Assembly (NCBI GenBank): GCA_050944685.1
Contig: JBMNRP010000004.1
Location: 62,001 to 126,000 of the forward strand
Direction of reading: 5' to 3'
DNA length: 64,000 bases
From: CADBRN01 sp050944685
Lineage (GTDB): Bacteria; Bacillota; Clostridia; Lachnospirales; Lachnospiraceae
Made by a program: the position numbers and the translations under genes. The notes under the pieces were generated by a model. It saw only the letters and a program-made list of their open reading frames with translations. It ran no database searches and had not been told where the DNA came from. Below are positions 1-7,942 of this stretch, piece after piece. Numbering within the stretch: the first letter of the stretch is position 1; each line of letters starts with the position of its first letter.

Positions 1-762
1 ATCACACGGGCGATGAAAAAGGCAGAAGAAATGTTCGGGGTTCCGCTATTCAACCGAACCAAAAACAGTATCAGCCTGAATGAAAATGGTGAACTGGCAG
101 CGGAAGAAATCAGACGACTGTTGAAGCAGACCGATGAGATGATCGAACGCGTGCGCGCCCATGACAGGGCCGGAAGAACGATCTCGGTCGGCACTGCGGC
201 TGCCGTCGAACTGCCCGGCCTGATCGGAAAAATCTCACGCGCTTTTCCCGAGAAGGCAATCTCGACCGAACCCGGTCTGCCTCACGATCTTGAAAATGGA
301 TTGGAACAGGATCGATATCAGCTGATTATTCTTCCTTATGATCCGACAGACAGCGTTAATCATGAAGAAGGAAGTGCTGCTCTGTATGCCCGGCGAATCG
401 GGGAAGAGCATCTGATGTTCTATCTGCCGGTAAATCATCCGCTTGCGGGAAAGAAGACGCTGCGTTTGTCCGATATGAACGGGGAAAACCTCCTCCTGTT
501 TTCAGACATCGGATTCTGGGCGGAGATTGTGCGGAAAAAGATGCCGGATTCCCGTTTTCTGGTGCAGAGTGAGAGATATACTTTTGAAGAACTGATTGAG
601 AATTCCGTTCTGCCATGCTTCGTCACAGATCTTACCGTGGAAGGAATGCAAGGTAACGACAGCCGTGTCGCCGTGCCGATCTCGGATCAGGAAGTCAATG
701 TCACATACTATCTCACCTGTAAAAAGAACAGGCTGCAACAGCTGAAGGCCGTTTTCCAATAA
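1..762 (+). CDS. LysR-family transcriptional regulator (5' truncated by window edge)
   Basis: The reading frame is open from base 1 (ITRAMKKAEEMFG...), so the true start lies outside the window. The visible residues begin inside the LysR winged helix: the AMKKAEE / VPLFNRT pattern is the end of the recognition helix and wing seen in this family. The rest fits the periplasmic-binding-like effector domain, including a MFYLPVNHPLAGK segment typical of LysR domain II. About 250 residues are present of a usual 290-300. It converges with the iron alcohol dehydrogenase and shares its terminator. The effector is unknown. Confidence 0.88.
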   Translation: MTRAMKKAEEMFGVPLFNRTKNSISLNENGELAAEEIRRLLKQTDEMIERVRAHDRAGRTISVGTAAAVELPGLIGKISRAFPEKAISTEPGLPHDLENGLEQDRYQLIILPYDPTDSVNHEEGSAALYARRIGEEHLMFYLPVNHPLAGKKTLRLSDMNGENLLLFSDIGFWAEIVRKKMPDSRFLVQSERYTFEELIENSVLPCFVTDLTVEGMQGNDSRVAVPISDQEVNVTYYLTCKKNRLQQLKAVFQ

Positions 763-802
763 AAAAGCGGAGCCGCACGATTTGATTTGCGGCTCCGCTT
801 TT
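763..802. terminator. Bidirectional intrinsic terminator
   Basis: Perfect 15-bp inverted repeat (AAAAGCGGAGCCGCA at 763-777, complement at 788-802) around a 10-base loop, with A-tract and T-tract flanks. It begins directly after the LysR stop codon and sits between two convergent genes, so it can serve both strands. Confidence 0.9.
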
Positions 803-839
803 GTGCGAGATGACCCGATACATCCTTTGTGCGGGATGA

Positions 840-2027
840 TCAGATACATTCGGTCAGAATTTCGAAGATCTCGTCCGGCGTCATCCGTCGCGCGCATCCC
901 CCGGTTATGACGGTACTGTCCGCTACCTTCCGCAGCAGTTTTCTGTCGGTCGGGTCCGGACTGCCCGGACGCATGCGGGCTTTCAGCTCTGTCAGAGTGG
1001 CGGGCAGACTGATTTCGCGTATAAAGTCTGCGAGTGCCTGAATTCCGGAGAGAGCGAGTTCTTCATCGGTCCGTCCGTCCGCGGATATGTGCCAGACTTC
1101 CCGGGAAAAACGGACGAACTTTGCGGTGTTGTCTTTTACAAGATGGCGATAGACCGCCGGGTGGATCACTGCCAGCCCCTGACCATGATTGCAGTTTGTG
1201 TAGGCGCCGAGCTGATGCTCAATCATATGATTCTGGAAATCCGTCTGTTTCCCGATCTTGAGAATTCCGTTTTCAGCCATGGAGGAGTCCCACATGAGCT
1301 CCGAGCGGACGGATACATCTTCCGGGTTCCGGATCATGGCGCGGATATTTCTGATTACATTTCTCATTACAGCTTCGTTGATTTCATCAGAGACATTCGT
1401 TTCCGATGGTTTTCCGAAATAAGTTTCCATGCAGTGGGAGAGAGTGTCGAACGCTCCGGATACAGCCTGACGCATCGGGACAGTAAGCGTGTAGGACGGA
1501 TCCAGCACGGCAAACCGGGAGAGGGCTCCGCTCATGCCGTTTTTCTGTTTTGTCTCTTCATTGGTGATAACGGCGCCACTGTTCATTTCCGATCCAGTGC
1601 CGGAAACGGTTGTGACGGCTCCGAGCGGTATGAATTCGGTCGGGTACTGATGGTCTCTGAATTCGGCTTCCCAGATATCCTTTTCCATCTTTGCCTGTGC
1701 GGAGACGATTTTGCAGCAGTCGATAACAGAACCGCCCCCGACAGCCAGGATAAAATCGATCTGATTTGTCCGGGCGAGCGCTGCCCCTTCCTGAACCTTG
1801 GCATAGGTCGGATTGGCCATAATGCCGGAAAATTCAGTGATCTTTTTGCCGGCTTTTTCCAGCAGATCCCGGACTTTTTCATAGATTCCGTTCTTTTTGA
1901 TTGACCCGCCGCCATAGGCGAACATTATATGGTCTCCCATATCCGGAAGTTCCGCTGACAGAGCCGTATCCAGCGCGCCTTCTCCAAAATATACTTTTGG
2001 CATTCCCGCATATTGAAATGTTTTCAT
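840..2027 (-). CDS. Iron-containing (group III) alcohol dehydrogenase, butanol dehydrogenase-like
   Basis: 395 residues, the normal family length. It should interconvert an aldehyde and an alcohol with NAD(P)H in the cytoplasm. The dinucleotide-binding GGGS lies at residues 97-100 (AVGGGSVIDCCK). The expected iron ligands are present as D194 and H198 (GAFDTLSHCME), H267 (NHMIEH) and H281 (NCNHGQGLA). These features resemble the BdhA/YugJ type more than AdhE. It is divergent from the EFR1 gene across a region with a long spaced inverted repeat. The substrate cannot be read from sequence. Confidence 0.92.
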   Translation of the reverse strand: MKTFQYAGMPKVYFGEGALDTALSAELPDMGDHIMFAYGGGSIKKNGIYEKVRDLLEKAGKKITEFSGIMANPTYAKVQEGAALARTNQIDFILAVGGGSVIDCCKIVSAQAKMEKDIWEAEFRDHQYPTEFIPLGAVTTVSGTGSEMNSGAVITNEETKQKNGMSGALSRFAVLDPSYTLTVPMRQAVSGAFDTLSHCMETYFGKPSETNVSDEINEAVMRNVIRNIRAMIRNPEDVSVRSELMWDSSMAENGILKIGKQTDFQNHMIEHQLGAYTNCNHGQGLAVIHPAVYRHLVKDNTAKFVRFSREVWHISADGRTDEELALSGIQALADFIREISLPATLTELKARMRPGSPDPTDRKLLRKVADSTVITGGCARRMTPDEIFEILTECI

Positions 2028-2297
2028 GAAAGTTTCCTCCCGGATCTGATTGATTCTAGTTCAGCATTGATGTTGTGAAATCCATCTCTTCGGATTTCGT
2101 CTTACAAATCGGATTATAAGCAGGAATATCGGAAAAGTACAATATTGAATCAGAAAGGATGAATTCATCTGATGAATAGCGGATTACAGAAATAATATTG
2201 TACTTGGAAGCAAAGACCCTGTAGTATAAAAATCACAGAAGACAGAACAGCAGCGCACGGGGATTCTTGTGTGAGATGGAAATGAGGAGAGAGCACA
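2028..2297. promoter_or_regulatory. Divergent intergenic region with spaced inverted repeat and inner palindrome
   Basis: Between the divergent alcohol dehydrogenase and EFR1 genes. AAGTACAATATT at 2135-2146 is repeated in perfect inverted orientation at 2194-2205. Between the arms is a perfect 12-bp palindrome, GATGAATTCATC, at 2158-2169. The arrangement looks like regulator binding sites controlling one or both genes. No -10/-35 pair was assigned with confidence. Confidence 0.5.
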
Positions 2298-3089
2298 GTG
2301 ATTTTTTATTTTACGGCGACAGGGAACAGTTTGTATGCGGCGAAGCGTCTGGATGAAAAGATTCTCAGTATTCCGCAGGTGATCGATCGGCCGGATCTGC
2401 ATTTCAGGGCAGAACGGATCGGGATTGCGGCGCCTGTATACGGACATGAAATGCCGCAGATGGTGAAGGAATTCATTCGGAGAGCAGAATTTGACACGGA
2501 TTATATGTTTCTCATTCTGACGTACGGGAACCGGCACGCGAATGCGGTCGAGCTTGCTCAGAATGTATTCGAGAATGCGGGGAAACGGGTGGACTACATT
2601 CATACGGTCCTGATGGTGGACAATTTCCTTCCGGCTTTCGATATGAAAGAACAGACCACATTGAATAAACATTTGGAGGAGCAGCTGGCGGAAATAAAGA
2701 GGGATATTCATGAGAAAAAACGGAAAATTGAAAAGGTGACGGAGCAGGACCGGAAGGCTCATGCAGAATATCAGAATCTGGTGAATCGTCAGCCGGAAAC
2801 GATCTGGGCGGATTTTGATTTCACGGATCAGTGTATCGGCTGCGGAATCTGTACAAAGGTTTGTCCGGCAGGGTGTATTCATCTCGAAGAGGGCCGGGCT
2901 GTTCGAACAGGAGAGAATTGCCAGGCGTGTATGGCATGTGTGCATGTCTGTCCGAAAACGGCGATACGGGTCAATCGGGTACTCGGGTTCGAAGAACCGA
3001 ATCCCGAAGCCCGCTATCGCAATGAGAATGTAAGTCTGACGGAGCTCGTCCGCTCGAACTGCAGAAAAATTCTGCAGACAAGCGGTTGA
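2298..3089 (+). CDS. EFR1-family ferrodoxin (flavodoxin-like domain plus two 4Fe-4S clusters)
   Basis: 263 residues from a GTG start preceded by GAGGAGAG. The N-terminus (FYFTATGNSLYAA) is the FMN phosphate-binding loop of flavodoxin-like proteins, and APVYGHEMP follows at about residue 45. The C-terminal third carries two ferredoxin motifs, with cysteines at 179/182/185/189 and 208/211/214/218. A lysine/glutamate-rich helix (about 125-160) joins the two parts. It is likely a cytoplasmic electron carrier. It heads a same-strand run of redox genes, but no specific partner can be named. Confidence 0.9.
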   Translation: MIFYFTATGNSLYAAKRLDEKILSIPQVIDRPDLHFRAERIGIAAPVYGHEMPQMVKEFIRRAEFDTDYMFLILTYGNRHANAVELAQNVFENAGKRVDYIHTVLMVDNFLPAFDMKEQTTLNKHLEEQLAEIKRDIHEKKRKIEKVTEQDRKAHAEYQNLVNRQPETIWADFDFTDQCIGCGICTKVCPAGCIHLEEGRAVRTGENCQACMACVHVCPKTAIRVNRVLGFEEPNPEARYRNENVSLTELVRSNCRKILQTSG

Positions 3090-3146
3090 ACACAGATGTG
3101 TCGGTGAATGAATTGACAGAAATGATGGGGCTGATAAGGAGGAAGA

Positions 3147-3788
3147 ATGAAAGTATTACTGGTGAACGGAAGTCCGCACAGGAAAGGCTGTACCTATACA
3201 GCGCTCTGTGAAGTCGGAGCGGCGCTGGAAAAAGAAGGAATCGAAGCAGATCCTTTCTGGATCGGGAACAAGCCCCTGACGGGATGTATCGGATGCGGGT
3301 ATTGCATGAAGAACGGCAGATGCCACTACGATGATTCGGTCAACCGGTTTCTGGATCTGGCGAAAGATTATGACGGATTTGTTTTTGGCGCACCGGTTCA
3401 TTTCGCGTCTGCGGCGGCGTCGATGATCGCGTTTATGACAAGAGCTTTTTTCGTGGATCAGTTTGCCGGACTTCATCGTTTCATGTTTAAACCGGGGGCC
3501 GCGGTCGTATCCGCAAGACGTGCCGGAACCACGGCGGCGCTTGAGGAACTGAATAAATATCTGCTGTACGCGCAGATGCCGATCGCGTCTTCCCGCTACT
3601 GGAACATGGTACACGGACAGACGCCGGAGGATGTGAAAAAGGATACGGAGGGCATGCAGATCATGTGCGTGCTCGGGAAAAATATGGCCTGGCTATTAAA
3701 GTGCATCGAGGCGGGGAAAAATTCCGGCGTTGCACTTCCGGAGCAGGAAAAGCGGATCAGCACAAATTTTATCGGTCAGAAGTCGTAA
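3147..3788 (+). CDS. Flavodoxin-family / NADPH-dependent FMN reductase-like protein
   Basis: 213 residues. The N-terminus LLVNGSPHRKGCTYTAL is the FMN-binding loop of the flavodoxin_2 / FMN-reductase fold. A cysteine cluster, GCIGCGYCMKNGRCHYDD, follows near residue 50. That CxxCxxC...C arrangement is typical of iron-sulfur flavoprotein (Isf)-like enzymes of anaerobes. FGAPVHFASAAA near residue 78 matches the second flavin contact loop. It follows the EFR1 gene by 57 bp and precedes an aldo/keto reductase by 11 bp, so cotranscription is likely. Electron donor and acceptor are unknown. Confidence 0.88.
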   Translation: MKVLLVNGSPHRKGCTYTALCEVGAALEKEGIEADPFWIGNKPLTGCIGCGYCMKNGRCHYDDSVNRFLDLAKDYDGFVFGAPVHFASAAASMIAFMTRAFFVDQFAGLHRFMFKPGAAVVSARRAGTTAALEELNKYLLYAQMPIASSRYWNMVHGQTPEDVKKDTEGMQIMCVLGKNMAWLLKCIEAGKNSGVALPEQEKRISTNFIGQKS

Positions 3789-3799
3789 GGAGAGAATGG

Positions 3800-4810
3800 A
3801 TGACAGGAAAAAGAATATTGGGAAAGGATCTTGCGGTGTCTCCGCTGGGACTCGGCTGCATGGGGTTTTCTCACGGGTACGGAGTGGCGACGGATGAAAA
3901 GGAAGCGGAGAGACAGATCCGTTCCGCCTTTGATATGGGATATACCTTTTTTGATACGGCGGAAATCTACGGTACGCCGGAGGACCCGCATCACAATGAA
4001 AAGCTGCTCGGCCGCGCACTGGCGGATGTCCGGGACCAGGTGGTTATCTCGACAAAATTCGGACTGTCGTTTGATCTGGAGAGCGGAAAGGTCCCATATC
4101 CGCTGATCCCGGATGCCGGCGCGGAAACGATCCGAAAGTCCGTGGAAGGGTCGCTTAAAAGGCTGAATACGGATCATATCGATCTGTATTTTCAGCACCG
4201 CATCGATCCGAACGTGGAACCGGAAGAAGTGGCGGGCGTTATGGCGGAGCTGATCCGGGAAGGGAAGATCACGCACTGGGGGATATCGGAAGCGAACGAA
4301 GAGTATCTCCGCCGTGCCAACGCGGTCTGCCCGGTCACAGCGGTGCAGAATCGCTATTCCATGATGGCGAGGAAATATGAGTCCCTGTTTCCGGTTCTGG
4401 AGGAACTGGGGATCGGGTTTGTCGCCTTTTCACCGATGGCAAACGGGTTTCTGACGGGAAAGTACGGCAAAGAATCTCACTTTGACGGCAAGGTGGATTA
4501 CAGGGCTGCCATGCCTCAGTTCACGGATCAGGCGATTGATCAGAATCAGAAGCTGCTGAAGCTGCTGCAAAGCATCGCGTCCGATAAGAATGCGACACCG
4601 GCGCAGATCTCCCTCGCCTGGATGCTGAATAAGAGACCGTGGATCGTACCGATTCCCGGAAGCCGCAAGGCGGAAAGAATGAAGGAAAATTTTGCTTCTT
4701 CAGAAATATATCTGACGGAGGAAGAAGTGGTTCGAATCGATCAGGAACTGGATGAATCGGGGATGTCGGCGGTTTTCGGCGGAAGTGCTGTCCGTGGAAA
4801 AAAGTCCTGA
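3800..4810 (+). CDS. Aldo/keto reductase
   Basis: 336 residues from the ATG at 3800, which follows AAGGAGAG; the frame is open further upstream but that part overlaps the previous gene and is not family-like. The catalytic tetrad is visible: D52 and Y57 (FFDTAEIYG), K86 (ISTKFG) and H133 (YFQHRIDP). IPGSRKAERMKENF near the C-terminus is the NADP 2'-phosphate-binding loop. It should reduce carbonyls to alcohols with NADPH in the cytoplasm. It sits between the flavodoxin-like gene and an SDR gene on the same strand. Confidence 0.93.
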   Translation: MTGKRILGKDLAVSPLGLGCMGFSHGYGVATDEKEAERQIRSAFDMGYTFFDTAEIYGTPEDPHHNEKLLGRALADVRDQVVISTKFGLSFDLESGKVPYPLIPDAGAETIRKSVEGSLKRLNTDHIDLYFQHRIDPNVEPEEVAGVMAELIREGKITHWGISEANEEYLRRANAVCPVTAVQNRYSMMARKYESLFPVLEELGIGFVAFSPMANGFLTGKYGKESHFDGKVDYRAAMPQFTDQAIDQNQKLLKLLQSIASDKNATPAQISLAWMLNKRPWIVPIPGSRKAERMKENFASSEIYLTEEEVVRIDQELDESGMSAVFGGSAVRGKKS

Positions 4811-4841
4811 TTCATGCGGTTTTTCGGGGAGGTGAAGGTTC

Positions 4842-5669
4842 ATGCGAATCTGGTTTATTACGGGCTGTTCAAGCGGTCTGGGGGCCGGGATCGCCAAAGC
4901 GGTTCTGAAAAGCGGAGATGCCGCTGTTGTGACGGCAAGGGCCAGAGAACGTGTCCGTCATTTTGAGATGGAATACCCGGACAGAGCCCTTGCGGTTTCT
5001 ATGGATCTGGCAGACCGGGAGACCATGAAAGAGGCTGTACAAGCCGCTTTTGAGAAATTCGGGAGGATCGATGTTCTTGTCAACAATGCCGGACACGGAT
5101 ATCGCGCGGCGATTGAGGAAAGTGAGCCCGGACAGGTCCGTCAGCTGTTTGAGGAGGATTTTTTCTCGCCGATGGAGATCATCCGAATGGTGCTTCCGAA
5201 AATGAGGGAAGCGCATAACGGACTGATCATCAATGTGACATCGATCGGAGCCGTGAGCGGTGCTCTCGGAAACGGGTACTATTCCGCGGCAAAGGGAGCG
5301 CTGGAACTGGCGACGGAGGCCCTGAAAAAAGAAGTGGAGCCGTTTGGCATTCGGACGATGCTCATCGAACCGGGAGCGATGCGGACCGGCTTTTACGGAG
5401 AGCGCATGGTCGGGACAAACACGACCATTTCCGCCTATGACGACATCGCGGTCAATTACCGGAAAGAAAAAATCGTCAATCGACATGATCAGATCGGGGA
5501 TCCTGACCGATGCGGTAAAATCATCGTCCGGACCGCGTTTGCGGAAAACGCACCGTTCCGGCTTCTTCTCGGCAGCGATGCGGTCACGGCGGCCGAAGCG
5601 GTTCTTATTGACCGGATCCGCGAACTGCGTACCTGGAAATCCGTGAGCATTCAGTCAGATTATAAGTGA
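4842..5669 (+). CDS. Short-chain dehydrogenase/reductase (SDR)
   Basis: 275 residues of the classical SDR type. The cofactor motif TGCSSGLGAG starts at residue 7, NNAG is at 81-84, and the catalytic residues are S134, Y147 and K151 (YYSAAK). T31-A-R after the second strand suggests NADP preference. The length and LLGSDAVTAAE tail fit the subgroup often annotated as oxidoreductase or retinol-dehydrogenase-like. It follows the aldo/keto reductase by 31 bp. Substrate unknown. Confidence 0.92.
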   Translation: MRIWFITGCSSGLGAGIAKAVLKSGDAAVVTARARERVRHFEMEYPDRALAVSMDLADRETMKEAVQAAFEKFGRIDVLVNNAGHGYRAAIEESEPGQVRQLFEEDFFSPMEIIRMVLPKMREAHNGLIINVTSIGAVSGALGNGYYSAAKGALELATEALKKEVEPFGIRTMLIEPGAMRTGFYGERMVGTNTTISAYDDIAVNYRKEKIVNRHDQIGDPDRCGKIIVRTAFAENAPFRLLLGSDAVTAAEAVLIDRIRELRTWKSVSIQSDYK

Positions 5670-5706
5670 ACAGGGAAACGGATAAGCAGGATGGAGGATG
5701 TGAAAG

Positions 5707-6633
5707 ATGAAAAGAAAAAGTCTGGTAGTTATTCCGCTTCTTGCGGCGCTGGCATGTGTTGTAGTTTTTATGACGGTAAGCTGGAGCCGGAAGGCAGAGA
5801 CCAGTGAATCGTCGGATCAGAGTCCGGATACAGCGATTTCTGAAACGGCGGCCGGTCATCTTGAAACAATATCCTATCCGATTTCGTACGAGGGAGCTTC
5901 CTATGACAAGGAAGCTTCTGTTTACGTTCCGGCTTCTTATGATGAATCCGAGCCGATGAACATCCTGTATCTCATGCACGGGTCGCAGGGCAGTGGAGAG
6001 CAGCTGGCGGATGCGATGAAGCCGCTGTTTGACCGATGGATCCGGGAAGGAACGATGCAGCCGATGCTGGTCGTATTTCCGACGTATTATCCGGATCGGT
6101 CCTTTGTTGTTTCCGATTATTCGGAAGACTATCCGCTCAATCATTTTTTTGCGACAAATGAAGTGCTTGAACTGATGAAAACAGCGGAAGGGCGATTTCA
6201 TACCTACGCGGACAGCACGGACGACGCCGGACTTTCCGGGAGCAGGATGCACCGTGCATTCGGAGGATATTCCATGGGAGGCGTGACAACATGGGAGATC
6301 CTTGCCAGTCAGTCGGATTATTTTGCGTATTTTTTGCCGATGGCAGGTGACTGCTGGCTGAACCGCATCTCTGATGAACCTGTCGATCAGCTTCTTGTGC
6401 AGGGGCTGGAAGACGGGGGATACTCTTCCGGGGATTTCATGATCATCGCCATGGTCGGAGGAAGCGACGGGACAAAGAGCAGCATGCAGCCGCAGATCGC
6501 GGCACTTCGCGAGAATCACTCAGACCTGATCACCGACGAAAATCTGATCTACTGGGAAAACGAAGGCGGAGGTCACAGCCAGGAATCGTTTGAGATTGAG
6601 GTGGAACACGGAATCCGGTATCTGTGGACTTGA
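5707..6633 (+). CDS. Exported alpha/beta-hydrolase esterase (feruloyl/acetyl-xylan esterase-like)
   Basis: 308 residues. An N-terminal hydrophobic stretch (about residues 5-24, LVVIPLLAALACVVVFMTV) after MKRK is a signal peptide or membrane anchor, followed by a Ser/Thr/Glu-rich linker. The esterase D-like core has the oxyanion region YLMHGSQGSGE (about 88-98), nucleophile S189 in GYSMGG and a C-terminal GGGHSQESF that supplies the likely catalytic histidine near 292. It probably cleaves ester side chains of polysaccharides outside the cell membrane. The exact ester is not determinable. Confidence 0.88.
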   Translation: MKRKSLVVIPLLAALACVVVFMTVSWSRKAETSESSDQSPDTAISETAAGHLETISYPISYEGASYDKEASVYVPASYDESEPMNILYLMHGSQGSGEQLADAMKPLFDRWIREGTMQPMLVVFPTYYPDRSFVVSDYSEDYPLNHFFATNEVLELMKTAEGRFHTYADSTDDAGLSGSRMHRAFGGYSMGGVTTWEILASQSDYFAYFLPMAGDCWLNRISDEPVDQLLVQGLEDGGYSSGDFMIIAMVGGSDGTKSSMQPQIAALRENHSDLITDENLIYWENEGGGHSQESFEIEVEHGIRYLWT

Positions 6634-6794
6634 TCGTAAAGGTGTGAGCCTTTGCTTTACTGCAGTGCTGATCGGGCTTACGCCTGCGTATTATCGGCCG
6701 ACCAGAAGATAGACTTTGCTTTTTTGGCCTCGGAATAGTATGCTTTTTTCAAGGCTATTGTTAATAAATGGTTTCTTGCGGAAGGAACAGGAAT

Positions 6795-7559
6795 ATGAAA
6801 AAGGCAGTCCGTATCATATTTGCAGTTCTTGCTTTATCTGGATTTATCCTTTTCGGGTTTCCGGTGTTTCGACATGTGCTGAATGTCGGGAATGTGGCAG
6901 GACTAATCCTTTCTCTGATTTTTCTGCTGGTTGCGATTTTTTCTCCGTCGATCGTAAACTGGTTGAAAAAAGCTGTTCGCAGCACCGGCGGAAAAGTCGT
7001 CGTCGGCATGATCGGAATTCTGATCCTTGCAATCATCGGACTTTGTGTGATAACCGGAACCCGGATCATGGGCGCCTGGTCCGTCAAGCCTGATGAGAAT
7101 GCGACAGTCGTTGTACTCGGATGCAAGGTTAATGGCACAGCGCCTTCGCTTGCATTGTCTGAAAGGATCCATGCGGCATACGACTATCTGAAGATTCATG
7201 AAGATGTCCCGTGTATTGTCTCCGGCGGACAGGGGGACGGAGAAGATATCAGCGAGGCGCAGTGCATGCGCGACGAACTCGTCTCCCTCGGGATTTCCGA
7301 AGACAGAATCTATATGGAGGATCAGTCGAAGACAACGGAAGAGAACATGGAGTATTCGGCGGAGATCATTCGGCAAAATAATTTTTCTTCCGATGTGGCG
7401 ATCGTGACGAATGAATTCCACATGTACCGAGCGGAAGAATTCGCGAAAGAAGCGGGTCTGCGTCCGGGAACGGTTCCGGCAAAGACGGCCTTCTGGCTGT
7501 TTCCGACCTTTTTTGTCAGGGAACAGATCGGGATCCTGTATGGCTGGATTTGCGGATGA
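6795..7559 (+). CDS. YdcF/SanA-like DUF218 membrane protein
   Basis: 254 residues from the ATG at 6795, preceded by GAAGGAACAGG. Three hydrophobic segments fill about residues 4-22, 28-50 and 68-88. They are followed by a DUF218 domain starting at ATVVVLGCKVNGTAPS and including SGGQGDGEDISEA and KTTEENMEYS. Members of this family are implicated in envelope processes, but a catalytic role is not settled. The preceding 160-bp gap suggests its own promoter. Confidence 0.88.
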   Translation: MKKAVRIIFAVLALSGFILFGFPVFRHVLNVGNVAGLILSLIFLLVAIFSPSIVNWLKKAVRSTGGKVVVGMIGILILAIIGLCVITGTRIMGAWSVKPDENATVVVLGCKVNGTAPSLALSERIHAAYDYLKIHEDVPCIVSGGQGDGEDISEAQCMRDELVSLGISEDRIYMEDQSKTTEENMEYSAEIIRQNNFSSDVAIVTNEFHMYRAEEFAKEAGLRPGTVPAKTAFWLFPTFFVREQIGILYGWICG

Positions 7560-7680
7560 TGAATAAGAAAGAAGGGCGGGTTCTCGAGTCCTTCAGAGGC
7601 ATGTTGGAAACGGAAAAAGGATATTTCCGAAAATTAAGATCACTCCCAAGAAGTTCGGTCAGATGTTGATCGCATTATAG
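7560..7680 (+). other. Intergenic stretch with a doubtful 36-codon ORF
   Basis: An ATG overlapping the YdcF-like stop (7559) opens a 36-codon frame that ends at 7669 (MNKKEGRVLE...). It has no clear ribosome site or recognisable motif and may be chance or a decayed gene end. Nothing else was identified before the small-RNA promoter at 7681. Confidence 0.2.
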
Positions 7681-7709
7681 TTGTATTTCCGGTTCGATTT
7701 GTTTATAAT
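7681..7709 (+). promoter_or_regulatory. Promoter of the crRNA-like small RNA
   Basis: TTGTAT at 7681-7686 and a consensus TATAAT at 7704-7709, separated by 17 bp. It predicts a transcript start near 7716, just ahead of the hairpins of the crRNA-like element. Confidence 0.65.
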
Positions 7710-7715
7710 GAGAAA

Positions 7716-7837
7716 AAATCAGAGGTAAATCTCTGAAAATTCAACGGTTTTCGTTGTGAGTAGAAATTAATTCTTATATGTAAAGGATAGTTAGATAAAA
7801 CTCCTGGTTTTCTATTATAGAAAAGCAGGAGTTTTAT
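7716..7837 (+). ncRNA. crRNA-like guide RNA upstream of cas3 (candidate Cas-regulating RNA)
   Basis: Predicted transcript of about 120 nt. In order it holds a small hairpin (CAGAG 7720-7724 with CTCTG 7731-7735), a repeat-like hairpin (CAACG 7742-7746, loop GTTTT, CGTTG 7752-7756), TGAGTAGAAAT at 7757-7767, a spacer-like stretch from 7768, and a terminator. TGAGTAGAAAT is identical to the 11 bases that follow the hairpin in every intact repeat of the array, which is the expected 5' handle of type I-C crRNA; the identity extends to 13 bases (TGTGAGTAGAAAT). Spacer positions 1-18 match 7858-7875 except at position 6. No second repeat and no toxin-sized ORF is present. The inferred role is Cascade-guided repression of the cas operon. 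Confidence 0.72.
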
Positions 7838-7840
7838 CTT
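7795..7840 (+). terminator. Intrinsic terminator of the crRNA-like RNA
   Basis: ATAAAACTCCTG (7795-7806) pairs perfectly with 7826-7837. Inside, TTTTCTA (7808-7814) pairs with TAGAAAA (7818-7824). The result is a stem of about 19 bp with a 3-base loop and a T-rich 3' side, placed between the guide and the cas3 promoter. Confidence 0.85.
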
Positions 7841-7854
7841 CTAATAAAAAATAT

Positions 7855-7891
7855 CTCTAATTATTATATGTAAAGAAATATTGATTACTTG
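7855..7891 (+). promoter_or_regulatory. Candidate protospacer for the crRNA-like guide, with CTC PAM, overlapping the cas3 -35 box
   Basis: CTC at 7855-7857 fits the YYC-type PAM known for type I-C. The next 18 bases (7858-7875) equal the guide except at position 6; after position 18 only scattered matches remain. A bound Cascade covering about 34 bases from 7858 would overlap the -35 hexamer at 7881-7886. Pairing limited to the PAM-proximal half would be expected to allow binding but not full R-loop formation and cleavage. Confidence 0.68.
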
Positions 7892-7909
7892 TTCAAAGAG
7901 TGGTATAGT
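7881..7909 (+). promoter_or_regulatory. cas operon promoter
   Basis: TTGATT (7881-7886), 17-bp spacer, TATAGT (7904-7909) with an extended -10 TG at 7901-7902. It lies 34 bp before the cas3 ATG, whose ribosome site is GGAGG at 7935-7939 or immediately adjacent. It is the only good promoter between the small-RNA terminator and cas3. Confidence 0.75.
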
Positions 7910-7942
7910 CAATATAGCAATAAATATCAAATTGGAGGATAA

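Noticed and set aside
1089..1904. 271-codon frame opposite the iron alcohol dehydrogenase
   Set aside because: Antisense shadow; the minus-strand gene has all family motifs.
5605..6519. 304-codon minus-strand frame opposite the esterase
   Set aside because: Antisense shadow without a ribosome site or domain.
7768..7858. A CreTA-type toxin RNA guarded by a crRNA-like antitoxin
   Set aside because: No toxin-sized ORF with a ribosome site lies next to the guide; the match to the cas3 promoter explains the element better.
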